A DNA stretch of 30,961 nucleotides from G020353115 sp964389685 (GTDB lineage Bacteria > Bacteroidota > Bacteroidia > Bacteroidales > VadinHA17). Shown here piece after piece: positions 16,116-24,013 of the stretch (positions are counted from its first letter, which is position 1; every line of letters starts with the position of its first letter). A program made the position numbers and the translations under genes. A model generated the notes under the pieces. That model did not search any database. It saw only the letters and a program-made list of their open reading frames with translations, and was not told where the DNA came from. The DNA is taken from contig CAYMFM010000046.1 in assembly GCA_964389685.1 (NCBI GenBank), positions 1 to 30,961 of the forward strand. The letters are read 5' to 3'.

Positions 16116-17012
16116 GTAGCTCTGTGCTATTTATTTCCACCATAAAAACCACAACCTCCTCAACATCAATGTATATATAGGTCCAGCTAACTTTTAAAAA
16201 TTGCAGTAATCTGATTACCATCGTAAAAGAGAGCTTTAGGAACCTTTGGTTCTGTTGTTGTCCAGGTTTATATTATTCGTTTTTAATCCCTGAAGGGGAT
16301 GAATAATAAATAGCCCCGGGTAACCCCTGACGAACTTTATCAGGGGGCAACCCGGGGTTGACAGGTCACAAAAACAACCGGTCCAACTACAATCTATCTC
16401 ACCGGGAAAACGCTGCATGGACCGTGGCCTACCATGCTTCAATTAGAAAGACAATCACACTCAGTCAGAGCGACTCCGATGTTCTTTTAGTCGGGGCACG
16501 AACTGAAGTCGTACCCCGACGGGATAATCGTTTCATGGACCGGTACGTACTATGCAATCGTCATCCGCCGTTTGGCGGATGGACCTGGACGGGAATGCTT
16601 ACTACAAAAAAGCCTTTTGGGCAGGATTAAGGGCCCGAAAAACGGGCCCTTGGACCTGAATTGGGAGTGCTTACTAAGAAATAGCCAGATTGCTATGCAA
16701 TCATTCGGCTTTTTTAATTTCACTGTCCTTATAAAAACAAGCTTTTAACGGACTGAAATTAAAAAAGCCGGGTACTTCCGTACCTGGCTCTTTCTTAGTA
16801 GCGGGGGCAGGACTCGCCACAGGGCTTTTTGAGGCTATAAGTAATTGATTATCAGGGGCGCATTTTGGCCAAAAAGCGCAATTTTGCCCCGTTTCAGGCG
16901 CAGATCTGACGCGTTTCCGTAGCGGGTAATCCACACTCGCTACAGGATCCGGAGATTTTGAGGGGCACAATGACATCAATTTATTCTTAAGTGAAGGCCT
17001 AATCTTCTTCTG
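16116..17012. repeat. Repeat-rich non-coding stretch
   Basis: No gene. Visible units: a CCCCGGGT...ACCCGGGG hairpin with inner CCCTGA/TCAGGG (about 16313-16360, recurring at 19698-19740); a CCGGTCCA...TGGACCG unit (16377-16424); GTCGGGG/CCCCGAC (about 16490-16522); AAGGGCCC-gaaaaac-GGGCCCTT (about 16629-16651); a long A/T palindrome TTTTTTAATTTC/GAAATTAAAAAA around 16711-16770; and copy 1 of the 'TAGCGGGG' repeat (16790-16990). Short open frames here run across these palindromes and are not credible. Confidence 0.6.
16790..16990. repeat. 'TAGCGGGG' repeat, copy 1
   Basis: About 200 bp shared with 19914-20070 and 27072-27257: ACAGGGCTTTTTGAG, GATTATCAG, CATTTTGGCCAAAAAGCGCA, GTTTCAGGCGCAGA, CGTAGCGGGTAATCC, CACTCGCTACAGGA. 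The first bases (TAGCGGGGGCAGGACTCG, 16798-16815) read on the minus strand like the last 16-18 nt of a tRNA (T-arm 3' side plus acceptor stem); the match stops before the T-loop. Confidence 0.65.
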
Positions 17013-17185
17013 GTGCAAATTCCGGTGTTAATGAGCACCCTATTCCGGTTTATACCGGAGGTATCCCTATGGGAAAGTGAGCAGTCTGTTTGCTCCGGTA
17101 TGAAGTGCTCAGTCTGTCCGGATTTTGCACCCAGGCACCGGATACGGTTCCTGCGGATGCTACAACGATCACGCTGACCTCAAAT
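17013..17185 (+). repeat. 173-bp repeat, copy B
   Basis: The second copy of the block at 10827-10999, about 165 of 173 positions identical. Here the coding part continues into the 17090-17458 frame, so this copy is probably the parent arrangement and copy A the truncated one. Confidence 0.8.
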
Positions 17186-17458
17186 CCTCAATACCAGCTT
17201 ACCGACGGCACATCATCGGCAGCAACCATTACCGGATTTACGAGCGTCAGTGACAGTGACATCGGAAGGGTAGTCGACATCCTGGGATCGGGAGGCACTT
17301 ATCCTTCCACCATAACCGATGTGAACGACTTCCTGCTTGAAGGGGGAGTAACCTGGACCGCAAATGCCGGCAGCAGGATCTCCTTTAAGATCAGGAAAAC
17401 CGGGACCAGTTCATATACCTATATCGAAGTTCCCGGATCCAGAGTACAAACGGCATAA
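17090..17458 (+). pseudogene. 3' part of a beta-rich, phage-structural-like gene
   Basis: The open frame begins at a TTG and gives 122 residues; there is no ATG or ribosome binding site to support a natural start, so it is probably the tail end of a longer gene. The text is Thr/Ser/Gly-rich and beta-stranded (ADATTITLTSNPQYQLTDGT, later TGFTSVSDSDIGRVVDILGS and GSRISFKIRK), resembling tail or baseplate-type repeats of phage virion proteins. It is followed by a good terminator at 17501-17528. Upstream coding frames are lost in the palindromic part of the 173-bp repeat. Confidence 0.45.
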
Positions 17459-17500
17459 ACGAAAACTCTCCACCGACGGTTAATCAATAGGTTTCAACGA

Positions 17501-17528
17501 AAAATCCCGGAGTTTTCCGGGATTTTTT
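17501..17528 (+). terminator. Rho-independent terminator
   Basis: AAAATCCCGG-agtt-TTCCGGGATTTTTT, a strong stem and T-run 40 bp after the stop at 17458. Confidence 0.8.
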
Positions 17529-17673
17529 AATTATATTTTATAAATTTGATATGATTTTCAAGGTTTTTCACTAACCGTATTCCCTTAGATTTCTTCAGAT
17601 TATTGGGATAAATGCCCGAATAACATCAAAGTTGTTTCATTACCGTTTGTGATATATCTGGAATCAGGATTCT

Positions 17674-17952
17674 TTAGACCAGATCTAAATTATCAAAACA
17701 TGTTGTACAATATATAGATATAGGGGTAATCTTTTGGGTGTTTTCGGAATTAATGTATGGAAGCACCCTGAAAAATAATCCATCATCGTATTGTAAATTG
17801 TAAGAATTATGTATTTCATATATTATTCTGTTCACAAGCCGCGTGATTGCATTTATTATGCCCTGCACCTGATATTCTGCAATGCAGGGTAAAAATATAA
17901 CTCCATATTCAAAACCAACTTCAAATTGATTTTCATGAAGAGAATGATACAA
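17674..17952 (-). CDS. Possible small hypothetical protein
   Basis: A 92-residue frame (MYHSLHENQFEVGFEYGVIF ... YDDGLFFRVLPYINSENTQK). No family recognised and no clear ribosome binding site. The text looks more protein-like than most shadow frames here and no competing long frame exists, but it may equally be non-coding. Its start overlaps a short plus-strand frame at 17935-18066. Confidence 0.25.
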   Translation of the reverse strand: MYHSLHENQFEVGFEYGVIFLPCIAEYQVQGIINAITRLVNRIIYEIHNSYNLQYDDGLFFRVLPYINSENTQKITPISIYCTTCFDNLDLV

Positions 17953-18066
17953 ATATTTTATTTATTTTCTGCCGTGTTCACGGAAACAGTACTGAGTTGT
18001 TTGAAAGAGTCTGTTGAACCGGCAAGTAAGTTGAATATTGATGATAAACAGAAATTTTTTTGTTAA
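17935..18066 (+). CDS. Short lipoprotein-like peptide or gene fragment
   Basis: A 43-residue frame with a signal-like start and a lipobox-like Cys (MKRMIQIFYLFSAVFTETVL, then SCLKESVEPASK). It ends 37 bp before the next lipoprotein gene. It may be the truncated 5' end of a lipoprotein gene. Confidence 0.3.
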   Translation: MKRMIQIFYLFSAVFTETVLSCLKESVEPASKLNIDDKQKFFC

Positions 18067-18102
18067 AAATCAATGAAGAAGTCTAACAAATTAGAAACCA
18101 TG

Positions 18103-18507
18103 AAAACAATAATTAGAATGTTATTCCTATGTGGAATAATTGCTCTTATGGCTTTTAGCTGTAAGGAAGACCAAGAAGCTAATATAAAGCTTAAGGAAAC
18201 AGAAAAGGAGGAAATAATTGGAGACTGGGTAAATATGATTAACCATGAAGATATTCTTTTTATAAACGATACGCTTATCAGGAGAATTGATACTCTATAT
18301 GGTGAACCTTATCATGCTTATACCTATACTATTCTTCCGCCCGATAGTATTAAAATCCAATACAGGGGTAGGTATGAAATATGGTGTCCTGAAAAAACTT
18401 TTCATATATCATTAGATAAACAAGAGATGATTTTAACAATTGAAAACTTGAATACTTACTTTCCTGATTATGATGGAGATACTTTTAAAAAATTGACTGA
18501 AAAATAA
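18103..18507 (+). CDS. Small lipoprotein of unknown function
   Basis: From ATG 18103 the product has 134 residues with a clean lipoprotein signal (MKTIIRMLFLCGIIALMAFS followed by Cys); ten extra codons exist upstream to 18073. The mature part begins KEDQEANIKLKETEKEEIIG and continues with beta-strand text (GDWVNMINHEDILFINDTLI; KIQYRGRYEIWCPEKTFHIS) that resembles the single lipocalin-like barrels common in Bacteroidota lipoproteins; this is only a resemblance. It sits 7 bp upstream of the broken protease gene. Confidence 0.6.
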   Translation, partial: KTIIRMLFLCGIIALMAFSCKEDQEANIKLKETEKEEIIGDWVNMINHEDILFINDTLIRRIDTLYGEPYHAYTYTILPPDSIKIQYRGRYEIWCPEKTFHISLDKQEMILTIENLNTYFPDYDGDTFKKLTEK

Positions 18508-18514
18508 AAATGAA

Positions 18515-19616
18515 ATGAGAAATTTAGCAATAAATTTTTTATTACTTGGATTAGTTGGCAACCTATTTTTTGCTGAATCTGCAATTGCGCAAATATCAAG
18601 AGAAGGAACACCTCCCAGTGAGATATATTCTAATTTAGAAAATATCAATAATCTGCCAATTATTATAATGGAAGAGTTTGATATTGATAAGTTAATTGAA
18701 GAAGATAAACTTCCGGAAAATAGAATCAAAAAGCCTTTACGATTTGCAAAAGCATTTGATATTAACATTGATGTGAAAGAAGAAGGATTATTGGAAATAT
18801 TGCCAAATAATGATAAGCTATGGAGATTAAGAATTAAATCACCTGGTGCTTATTCATTAAATCTAACTTTTGGTGAATATGTTCTCCCGGTTGGCGCAAA
18901 ACTTTTTATATCTAACAAAAGTAAAACCCATACAGTTGGTGCTTTTACGGAAGAAAACAATAAACAAAGCAAAATGTTGGCAATTCAGCCTGTTGAAAGT
19001 GATGAGATCATAATTGAGTATTCCGAACCTCACGAAATTACTAATCCGGGAACATTAATCATTAGCAGAGTAGGACATGATTATAAAGGGATAATAAAAA
19101 GATTGGATCCATATGATGACAGCTTTGGTTCATCTCAGTGGTGTAACGTAGATATTAATTGTCCAGCGGGAGATGATTGGCAAACGGAAAAGTGGTCCGT
19201 TTGTGGGATTATTTTAAACAATGTTTTCATCTGTTCAGGTTCCTTGATTAACAATACCAGTAATGACTATAAAGCTTATTTTTTAACTGCACAACATTGC
19301 ATAGAGACTGAATATGTAGCAAATAATTCTGTATTTGTTTTTAACTATGAAAGCCCTTCTTGTGATGGACCTGATGGTTATATTTCACAAACCGTTTCCG
19401 GTTCAAATTTAAAAGCAACTTGGGGGGGGAACTGATTTTACTTTATTAGAATTAAGCGAGATGCCATCAATATCATATTATCCTGTTTGGAATGGTTGGG
19501 ATAGAAGAACTATTACACCTTCAGCGCCTGTGGCATGCATTCATCATCCTGCTGGTGACGTTAGAAAGATTTCAATTGATAATACATCCCCATCAAGTTT
19601 AACCTATTGTAAATAG
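18515..19616 (+). pseudogene. Lysyl-endopeptidase-like serine protease, frameshifted and truncated
   Basis: The intact part gives 306 residues: a secretion signal (MRNLAINFLLLGLVGNLFFA), a prodomain typical of Bacteroidota lysyl-endopeptidase-like proteins (SPGAYSLNLTFGEYVLPVGA), and the trypsin-fold N-terminal half with the catalytic His in YFLTAQHCI. A stop follows a run of eight G (19422-19429). One base fewer would continue the frame through GTDFTLLELSEMPSISYYPV (the DFTLLEL Asp) and ACIHHPAGDVRKISI for about 60 codons to a TAG at 19614-19616 that lies within a REP-like palindrome. The catalytic GxSG segment is missing, so even the corrected frame cannot encode an active protease. Confidence 0.85.
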
Positions 19617-19632
19617 GGACAGCTACCGATTT
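19611..19632 (+). repeat. REP-like 22-bp palindrome, copy 4
   Basis: AAATAGGGACAGCTACCGATTT. Its TAG supplies the stop of the truncated protease frame. Confidence 0.6.
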
Positions 19633-19654
19633 ACTTGTTCTTTATTTGTCCTGG

Positions 19655-20080
19655 CGTAAATACACCAAATCCCCGGGAGGGGATAAACAATAAATAGCCC
19701 CGGGTGAGCCCTGACAATGCTGTCAGGGCGTAACCCGGGGTCGTTAGGACGCCAACTCAACCGGTCCAACTGCTTCGTTATTCATCTGGAAAGCCCTTCA
19801 TGGAGCGGAACATACCATGCGTACAAGAACATTACCATAGCCACCTTTGGCTGGGTGGACCTGGTAGGGTGTACTTACTCTGAAAAGCCTGCTGCTTTCA
19901 GCAGCCATGAGCTTTTCTTAGTAGCGGGGACAGGACTTGCTACAGGGCTTTTTGAGGTCGTAAGTAATTGATTATCAGAAGGGGATTTCGGCCAAAAAGC
20001 GCATTTTCGACCCGTTTCAGGCGCAGATCTGACGCGTTTCCGTAGCGGGTAATCCGCACTCGCTACAGGATGTAGCAGTT
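19655..20080. repeat. Composite repeat block
   Basis: In order: a CCCCGGG...CCCGGGG hairpin with inner CCCTGACA/TGTCAGGG (about 19698-19740), a CCGGTCCA unit (19760-19808), and 'TAGCGGGG' repeat copy 2 (19914-20070) with the tRNA-end-like TAGCGGGGACAGGACT. The 84-codon frame across 19717-19971 runs through all three units and is not taken as a gene. From 20081 to 20342 I see only AT-rich sequence without a gene. Confidence 0.6.
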
Positions 20081-20342
20081 TTCCGGTGACAAAGAAAGTT
20101 CTTATAAGGCTAAAATCCTTAATTTCTTTTATCATTTTGAGAAGTTAGAGGCATATAATTGTCTAGTACAAATGGACTTGGTATTTTATAATCAGGACAA
20201 TAATTTAAGATCTCTTTTCCTGCCCTTTTCTGATTAGTAAATAGAAGTTATATTTATTTAGCAATCATTCACATACAAATTATTTCAACACTCAAAATAT
20301 CGATCCTCTGTAAGAACAAATTTAGAGATTTAATAGTAATTA

Positions 20343-20762
20343 TTAATCGACCGAAACCTCTAAAACTGATCCTGAAATTTTTAATTCCTTGACTCTCTTT
20401 TCTGCCTTTAATTTCGATCCTTCAGGGACACAGATCATAAATTCAGCATTAAATTGTGATGCATATGCTGAAAATAATTTCCACTGGCCCGCTGTGTGAT
20501 CGTCATTGATAGAATCATCGGTTTCAACTTCCACAATAACTTCTTTATCCTTCTTCCCTCTGACATCGGGAATATGTCCTTTATTCGTTTTTTTCCAAGC
20601 AATTTCTGCTGGTGTATCATAATTGTCAATATCAGCCTTCACATCCTTATAGTCTGATTCCACTAAAGCTTCTGCAACTTTTTTAACTATTTCATCATGT
20701 TCTGATTGAGATTTTCTTTTTGCCATTTTTCTGATTTTGATTTCAACTGTATTTAGTATCAT
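20343..20762 (-). CDS. PD-(D/E)xK-like nuclease-fold protein
   Basis: 139 residues from the overlapping ATG; an in-frame ATG at codon 13 (MAKRKSQSEHDEIVKKVAEA) is the likelier start. The motif HIPDVRGKKDKEVIVEVETD (about residues 63-82) matches the PD...(E)xE core of small restriction-endonuclease-fold proteins, followed by QWKLFSAYASQ with the conserved Gln. Family members include uncharacterised proteins and DNA-processing nucleases; no function can be assigned. Its ATG overlaps the stop of the STAS-like gene (ATGA), so it is the third gene of the GIY-YIG/STAS unit. Confidence 0.6.
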   Translation of the reverse strand: MILNTVEIKIRKMAKRKSQSEHDEIVKKVAEALVESDYKDVKADIDNYDTPAEIAWKKTNKGHIPDVRGKKDKEVIVEVETDDSINDDHTAGQWKLFSAYASQFNAEFMICVPEGSKLKAEKRVKELKISGSVLEVSVD

Positions 20763-21130
20763 CCTTTCAACCAGGCCTTCGCTTTTTTGTAATCGTCAAA
20801 CACAAAAAGATAATACCCTTTATTGGCGAATACGTTTTCAAAGAACCGCAGGTCTGCAGTTATAGTATTGACGACAAAAGCGACTCTGTTTTTATAGGAA
20901 ATATCCATCTCTCTGAACTGATCGGGTCTGTAATACGTAGTAGTTGTATTGATAACCAGTTCCCCTTTTCTGAAATCGATGAGGCTCTTCCAGCAATCGT
21001 GTATTTCCATTTCCCCCTTGACCTGTTTCACCAATTCAAGGGAAGGATCCTGCCGTAAGGTGCCGGTTATCCGAACCCGAAGGATCTCTTCTTTTTTTAG
21101 ATATTCGTATTTTATTATTTTTTTACTCAA
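20759..21130 (-). CDS. STAS/SpoIIAA-like protein
   Basis: 123 residues with the beta-alpha pattern of STAS-like (SpoIIAA-like) domains: IKYEYLKKEEILRVRITGTL at the start, KSLIDFRKGELVIN in the middle, and a C-terminal segment RVAFVVNTITADLRFFENVF followed by KKAKAWLKG. No phosphorylatable Ser at the usual site is evident. The gene follows the GIY-YIG gene by 16 bp and overlaps the PD-(D/E)xK gene. The C-terminal 43 residues recur as a remnant at 29103-29240, so this gene belongs to a duplicated module. Confidence 0.6.
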   Translation of the reverse strand: MSKKIIKYEYLKKEEILRVRITGTLRQDPSLELVKQVKGEMEIHDCWKSLIDFRKGELVINTTTTYYRPDQFREMDISYKNRVAFVVNTITADLRFFENVFANKGYYLFVFDDYKKAKAWLKG

Positions 21131-21146
21131 TTCTCAGATTATTCTG

Positions 21147-21527
21147 TTATTCTATTTCATCTATTCCGGGTAAATTGACTTTTATCGGTAATACATTCGG
21201 GAATGATTTGTTCATTTTCAATTCACAGGCTTGTATTATGAAATTCACCATTCCTTCCCTTATTCGCCTGTCTGATACCATAGCAAATCTGAAACCGCAG
21301 GTGTAATGTGAAACACAATTTTTGATGCGTTTATTCTCTTCAAATTCAGACAAATGCTCAAACAGAGCGATGACCAGGTTTACTGTCTCACCCACATAGA
21401 TGCATTTCAGGGATCCGTCTGATAATTCCTCATAAAGCATATATACACCCGCTACGTGGGGAACATTAGTGGCGATTTCATAATAAGTTAGAGATGAAAT
21501 AAACCGTGACCAATTTACCTGCATCAT
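21147..21527 (-). CDS. GIY-YIG-like domain protein
   Basis: 126 residues. The signature is AGVYMLYEELSDGSLKCIYVGETVNLVIALFEHLS, given in pieces: GVY (residues 27-29) for GIY, YVG (about 43-45) for YIG, then ET..NL. The usual catalytic Arg after NL (N-L-x-x-R) is replaced (NLVIALFEHL), and the C-terminal Glu is not obvious, so catalysis is doubtful. Starts at ATG-ATG 21525-21527. It is preceded by a leader found twice more in the window. C-terminal remnants of close paralogues lie at 25190-25285 and 29250-29300. A role in recombination or repair of the cassette array is an attractive but untested idea. Confidence 0.65.
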   Translation of the reverse strand: MMQVNWSRFISSLTYYEIATNVPHVAGVYMLYEELSDGSLKCIYVGETVNLVIALFEHLSEFEENKRIKNCVSHYTCGFRFAMVSDRRIREGMVNFIIQACELKMNKSFPNVLPIKVNLPGIDEIE

Positions 21528-21633
21528 TTGCCGGGATCTTCATTTAATAGATCCCTTCACCCATTTATTCCGAAAACCGCCAAAAGGTTACCCTGTTTTT
21601 CGAACTTTTTTTCAATTTAGGGCTAATTTATAC
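21528..21633 (-). repeat. Leader repeat L1 ahead of the GIY-YIG gene
   Basis: About 100 bp conserved at 25013-25119 and 29306-29388: GGGCTAATTTATA, TTTTTCGAAC (with A/T runs), AAAAGGTTACCC, ATTCCGAAAACCG, then the approach to the start codon. In L1 the gene is GIY-YIG; in L2 (25013-25119) the same leader opens onto the MEELL peptide gene. The outer edge changes to unrelated sequence at 21634. Confidence 0.75.
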
Positions 21634-21720
21634 TGCTTCTAAATAATTCTGAAAAAACTCCCGGAGCAAATGAGAAGGATTACTTTACTTAATTATTCTG
21701 CTCCGAAATACAGGAGAGTG

Positions 21721-21915
21721 CTACAGATTGTTGATGTATATCTTAACGATCGCTTCGATTTCTTCGTAACAATTGAGACAATGTTCCTTTACATTCTCAA
21801 GCCAAAGGAGGTAATCGGATGATTCCCGGATTTTTCCGATATCGATCAGGCCGTTCATTTCAGCGACGAAATCCGCCAGCTCAGCCTGCTTATCCAGGTC
21901 TGACATTGTACGCAT
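21721..21915 (-). CDS. Small hypothetical protein
   Basis: 64 residues, or 61 from the second ATG (MSDLDKQAELADFVAEMNGL, then KIRESSDYLLWLENVKEHCL). Acidic, helical, soluble; no family recognised. It follows the attC-like site of the AbiU2-like cassette, so it may be the next cassette gene. Confidence 0.45.
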   Translation of the reverse strand: MRTMSDLDKQAELADFVAEMNGLIDIGKIRESSDYLLWLENVKEHCLNCYEEIEAIVKIYINNL

Positions 21916-21974
21916 TTAGTTAATGCTTAGATTTTTTAGATATATAAAATTCTTTACTTTTATTAAAAGTCATA

Positions 21975-22033
21975 AAGGTCCAGTGCATGCGCAGTCCGCC
22001 GGTTAGAGGATTGACGTATGCACATTGTTAGGG
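21975..22033 (-). other. attC-like site after the HEPN/AbiU2-like gene
   Basis: On the minus strand: R''-like CCCTAAC (complement of 22027-22033), L'' GTGCATACG (complement of 22015-22023), an AT-rich and GC-mixed loop, L' CGCATGCAC (complement of 21983-21991). The same GTGCAT/ATGCAC arms occur in the plus-strand attC-like site at 11494-11523. No clear GTT R' box follows, so the left half may be degenerate. Confidence 0.45.
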
Positions 22034-22056
22034 GCTGAACCGATTATTATCATTTG

Positions 22057-22692
22057 TTAATAACTGCTTAATGATTCCTCCTCATCATCTTTCAATAGAT
22101 CGCGCCTTTTTTCTTTTAATTCTGCGTAAATAGCCCCCTGTCTTAAATAATACATCAATGATCTTGCACCTCGTGAATTACTCATTTGGCCAAAAAGTAT
22201 AGTTGGCGCTTTGAAGAATTGAAGGCATAGGTTAATGGAATCACCTATATCCTTCAAAATCATTTCAACTCGTTCAATATAAATCGTTTCTTGCTTTAAA
22301 TCAGTTATTACTGCTCTCTCTAAATCACGATGGGCAATATATTTTGATCTGAATTCTTTGATAGGTACGGCCTGTTTTTTAATGTTTCTAATTATTGCTG
22401 ATAACTGCTGTAAATCAGGCATTCCTGCTTTTGACGCAATTTTCTCTAGTACATCAATCGACAGGTTTTCATACTTACCCTGTTTACCTGGATCTGTAAA
22501 TCGACTTATAGATAAAATAAATCTATTCCAAAAATATTCAACAAGTTTGTTGAAGAAAGCTGGAGCAGTGTCATTTAGTAACCTTAATCCCTCAGGATCA
22601 TCGATGAAAATCACTTTAAATTCATCTAAATCATAGTATGCCCAAATGAGATCATTTGATAATTTTCTGATTTCTTCAGGTACTTCCATCAC
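22057..22692 (-). CDS. HEPN/AbiU2-like protein (cassette-borne)
   Basis: 211 residues, all helical. The segment IKEFRSKYIAHRDLERAV (about residues 110-127) carries the R-x5-H motif and local context of the AbiU2-type HEPN domain. HEPN proteins are frequent RNases of abortive-infection and toxin-antitoxin systems; a partner nucleotidyltransferase is absent here. The gene lies between 18-bp inverted repeats (22027-22044 and 22697-22714, 15 of 18 matching), which I read as the R'/R'' ends of a cassette. Start ATG-ATG at 22690-22692, only 5 bp inside the boundary repeat, so there is almost no room for its own promoter. Confidence 0.6.
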   Translation of the reverse strand: MMEVPEEIRKLSNDLIWAYYDLDEFKVIFIDDPEGLRLLNDTAPAFFNKLVEYFWNRFILSISRFTDPGKQGKYENLSIDVLEKIASKAGMPDLQQLSAIIRNIKKQAVPIKEFRSKYIAHRDLERAVITDLKQETIYIERVEMILKDIGDSINLCLQFFKAPTILFGQMSNSRGARSLMYYLRQGAIYAELKEKRRDLLKDDEEESLSSY

Positions 22693-22696
22693 ACTT

Positions 22697-22742
22697 ATCG
22701 GTTTTGGCCCTAACTAGTAAATAATATCAATGTCATTATTTA
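22697..22742 (-). repeat. Cassette boundary and partial core repeat A
   Basis: ATCGGTTTTGGCCCTAAC (22697-22714) is the right-hand cassette end, followed by the hairpin AGTAAATAATATC...GTCATTATTTA (22714-22742) shared with the other core copies; only this inner part of the core is present here. Confidence 0.65.
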
Positions 22743-22760
22743 TAACGACCACAAATATTT

Positions 22761-23720
22761 CTATCTATAAATATTCTTCAAAGGCGAATGCTCAAGTTTA
22801 GGAATTTGTACGTTATTACCATCAATTTTACTTGCTCTAAAAAATAACAAATGAAAATGGTTCTTTAATCTATCAAACTCTTCTGTGGAATATCTGAATC
22901 CAAATTGAACCTGTTTTATTCTGATATTGGGAGTGTTAGTGTTTTTCTTTTTGTTTAACATAATCTTGTGATATGAAACCTCTTCATTCCATTTATTAAT
23001 ATCAAAGCCAAATTGATCATTATCAGAATTATAATAACTAGGTATATGACTAGGCAAGTATACCAATCTCACTTCTTCTTCTGCTTGAAAGTATTTACTT
23101 TTATGCAAACAAGCTTGAATGTGAAGGAGATCACTATAATCAACTTTTAGATTAAATCGTTTCTCAAATTCGCGATTCTTTTTTATAAAATTCTTAGAAT
23201 CTGGCCTTTTGTAAAGCACATTAGCAAGTAAATATTTTGAAAAAGGAATTAGTGATGTCTCAATTTCGAATACAATAATGACACCAAGACCATTATCCCC
23301 ATATAACCTCCATAGATTTAATATATTATGGGTTTTCAGTATATTATCAGAGCAAAGTGATAATAGAAAAACTCGTTTTTTAAATTTGTTTATTCCGTCA
23401 GGTTTAAGTTGAAAGAATTCTGCAAAATAATTATATTCATTGGGGTCATTTGAATTCAACAAACTGTAAAGTCTAATTGATTTCTCGCTAATTATTGAAC
23501 TAAGTGATTTTAGACTTGTAAAGTGTATAAACTGATTTTCAGTGGGTTTGTATTCGGGAGCACAACATAGTAAAGTTTCGGGGCTTAATGCAATATTGTA
23601 TTCATTCCCTGAAAGCCCATGCATATAGCAGCCTAAATTTTTTGTGTCAACATTGGGTAGTAAATGTGGTAAGACTGATATTTGATAATCTTCTTTTAGT
23701 ATTTCAAGTATGTCTGTCAT
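22761..23720 (-). CDS. DUF2971-family protein (cassette-borne)
   Basis: 319 residues. Family features in order: FIHFTSLKSLSSIISEKSIR and LLNSNDPNEYNYF near residues 62-95, VFLLSLCSDNILKTHN and LNLWRLYGDNGLGVIIVFEI near 116-153, and KYFQAEEEVRLVYLP near 215-230. DUF2971 proteins have an ADP-ribosyltransferase-like pattern, are found in defence islands and mobile DNA, and have no settled function. The start lies 25 bp inside the core repeat B. I could not find a matching left-end inverted repeat, so its cassette status rests on position. Confidence 0.75.
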   Translation of the reverse strand: MTDILEILKEDYQISVLPHLLPNVDTKNLGCYMHGLSGNEYNIALSPETLLCCAPEYKPTENQFIHFTSLKSLSSIISEKSIRLYSLLNSNDPNEYNYFAEFFQLKPDGINKFKKRVFLLSLCSDNILKTHNILNLWRLYGDNGLGVIIVFEIETSLIPFSKYLLANVLYKRPDSKNFIKKNREFEKRFNLKVDYSDLLHIQACLHKSKYFQAEEEVRLVYLPSHIPSYYNSDNDQFGFDINKWNEEVSYHKIMLNKKKNTNTPNIRIKQVQFGFRYSTEEFDRLKNHFHLLFFRASKIDGNNVQIPKLEHSPLKNIYR

Positions 23721-23744
23721 TTTTAGTTTTAATGACTTTTATAT

Positions 23745-23868
23745 AGCAAGTAGATAATAACAATGTTATTATTCATTCAATTTCTACGAAACCTGCGTAG
23801 TAATTCCGGAGGAACTACGGTAATGAATCTGAAATTATCCGGACTATATTTGGATCTTAGGTTTTGGT
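23745..23868 (-). repeat. Core repeat B
   Basis: On the minus strand: GTAGTTCCTCCGGAATTACTAC hairpin (given in halves GTAGTTCC and TCCGGAATTACTAC), GCAGGTTTC, ATTGAAT, then the AT hairpin ending next to the DUF2971 cassette. About 60 further bases (ATATAGTCCGGATAATTTC, AGATTCATTACC) are shared with copy C. Confidence 0.75.
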
Positions 23869-23949
23869 TTACTCTTTTTTTGAGCCCTGCCTCTCTAACT
23901 CCTTCAGCTTCTCATTCAGTTTGCCGTATTTCTCCAGGAGTTCCTCCAT
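23869..23949 (-). CDS. MEELL micro-ORF, copy 1
   Basis: 26 codons: MEELLEKYGKLNEKLKELER then QGSKKE. Two further intact versions occur at 24919-25014 and 26528-26632 and a broken one near 30274-30324. The peptide is charged and strongly amphipathic. The start and frame are kept in three diverged copies, always just upstream of a core repeat. Whether it is translated is unknown. Confidence 0.4.
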   Translation of the reverse strand: MEELLEKYGKLNEKLKELERQGSKKE

Positions 23950-24000
23950 ATTATCAATTCCTGTTTTATAAACTATATTTCTATTTTAAACTAATTTACA

Positions 24001-24013
24001 TTGTGTGCAGCAT
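24001..24013 (-). repeat. Left end of the 24.0-24.8 kb cassette
   Basis: TTGTGTGCAGCAT, immediately after the stop codon of the gene, is the inverted match (12 of 13) of ATGTTGCACACAA at 24800-24812. Confidence 0.65.

Noticed and set aside
16358..16630. 90-codon frame in the repeat block
   Set aside because: It runs across several palindromes, and the equivalent frames in the other repeat copies are not conserved.
16790..16960. A possible tRNA gene or CRISPR-like array in the repeat
   Set aside because: Only the last 16-18 nt resemble a tRNA and no cloverleaf can form. Repeats are not regularly spaced and have no spacers, so it is not a CRISPR.
19717..19971. 84-codon frame ending LVAGTGLATGLFEVVSN
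   Set aside because: It spans three repeat units. The VAGTG text recalls the antisense reading of a tRNA end rather than a protein.
22761..23720. Private end repeats around the DUF2971 gene
   Set aside because: The right boundary (CTTGCTATAT) has no convincing complement near 22745-22760, so a closed cassette is not claimed for this gene.
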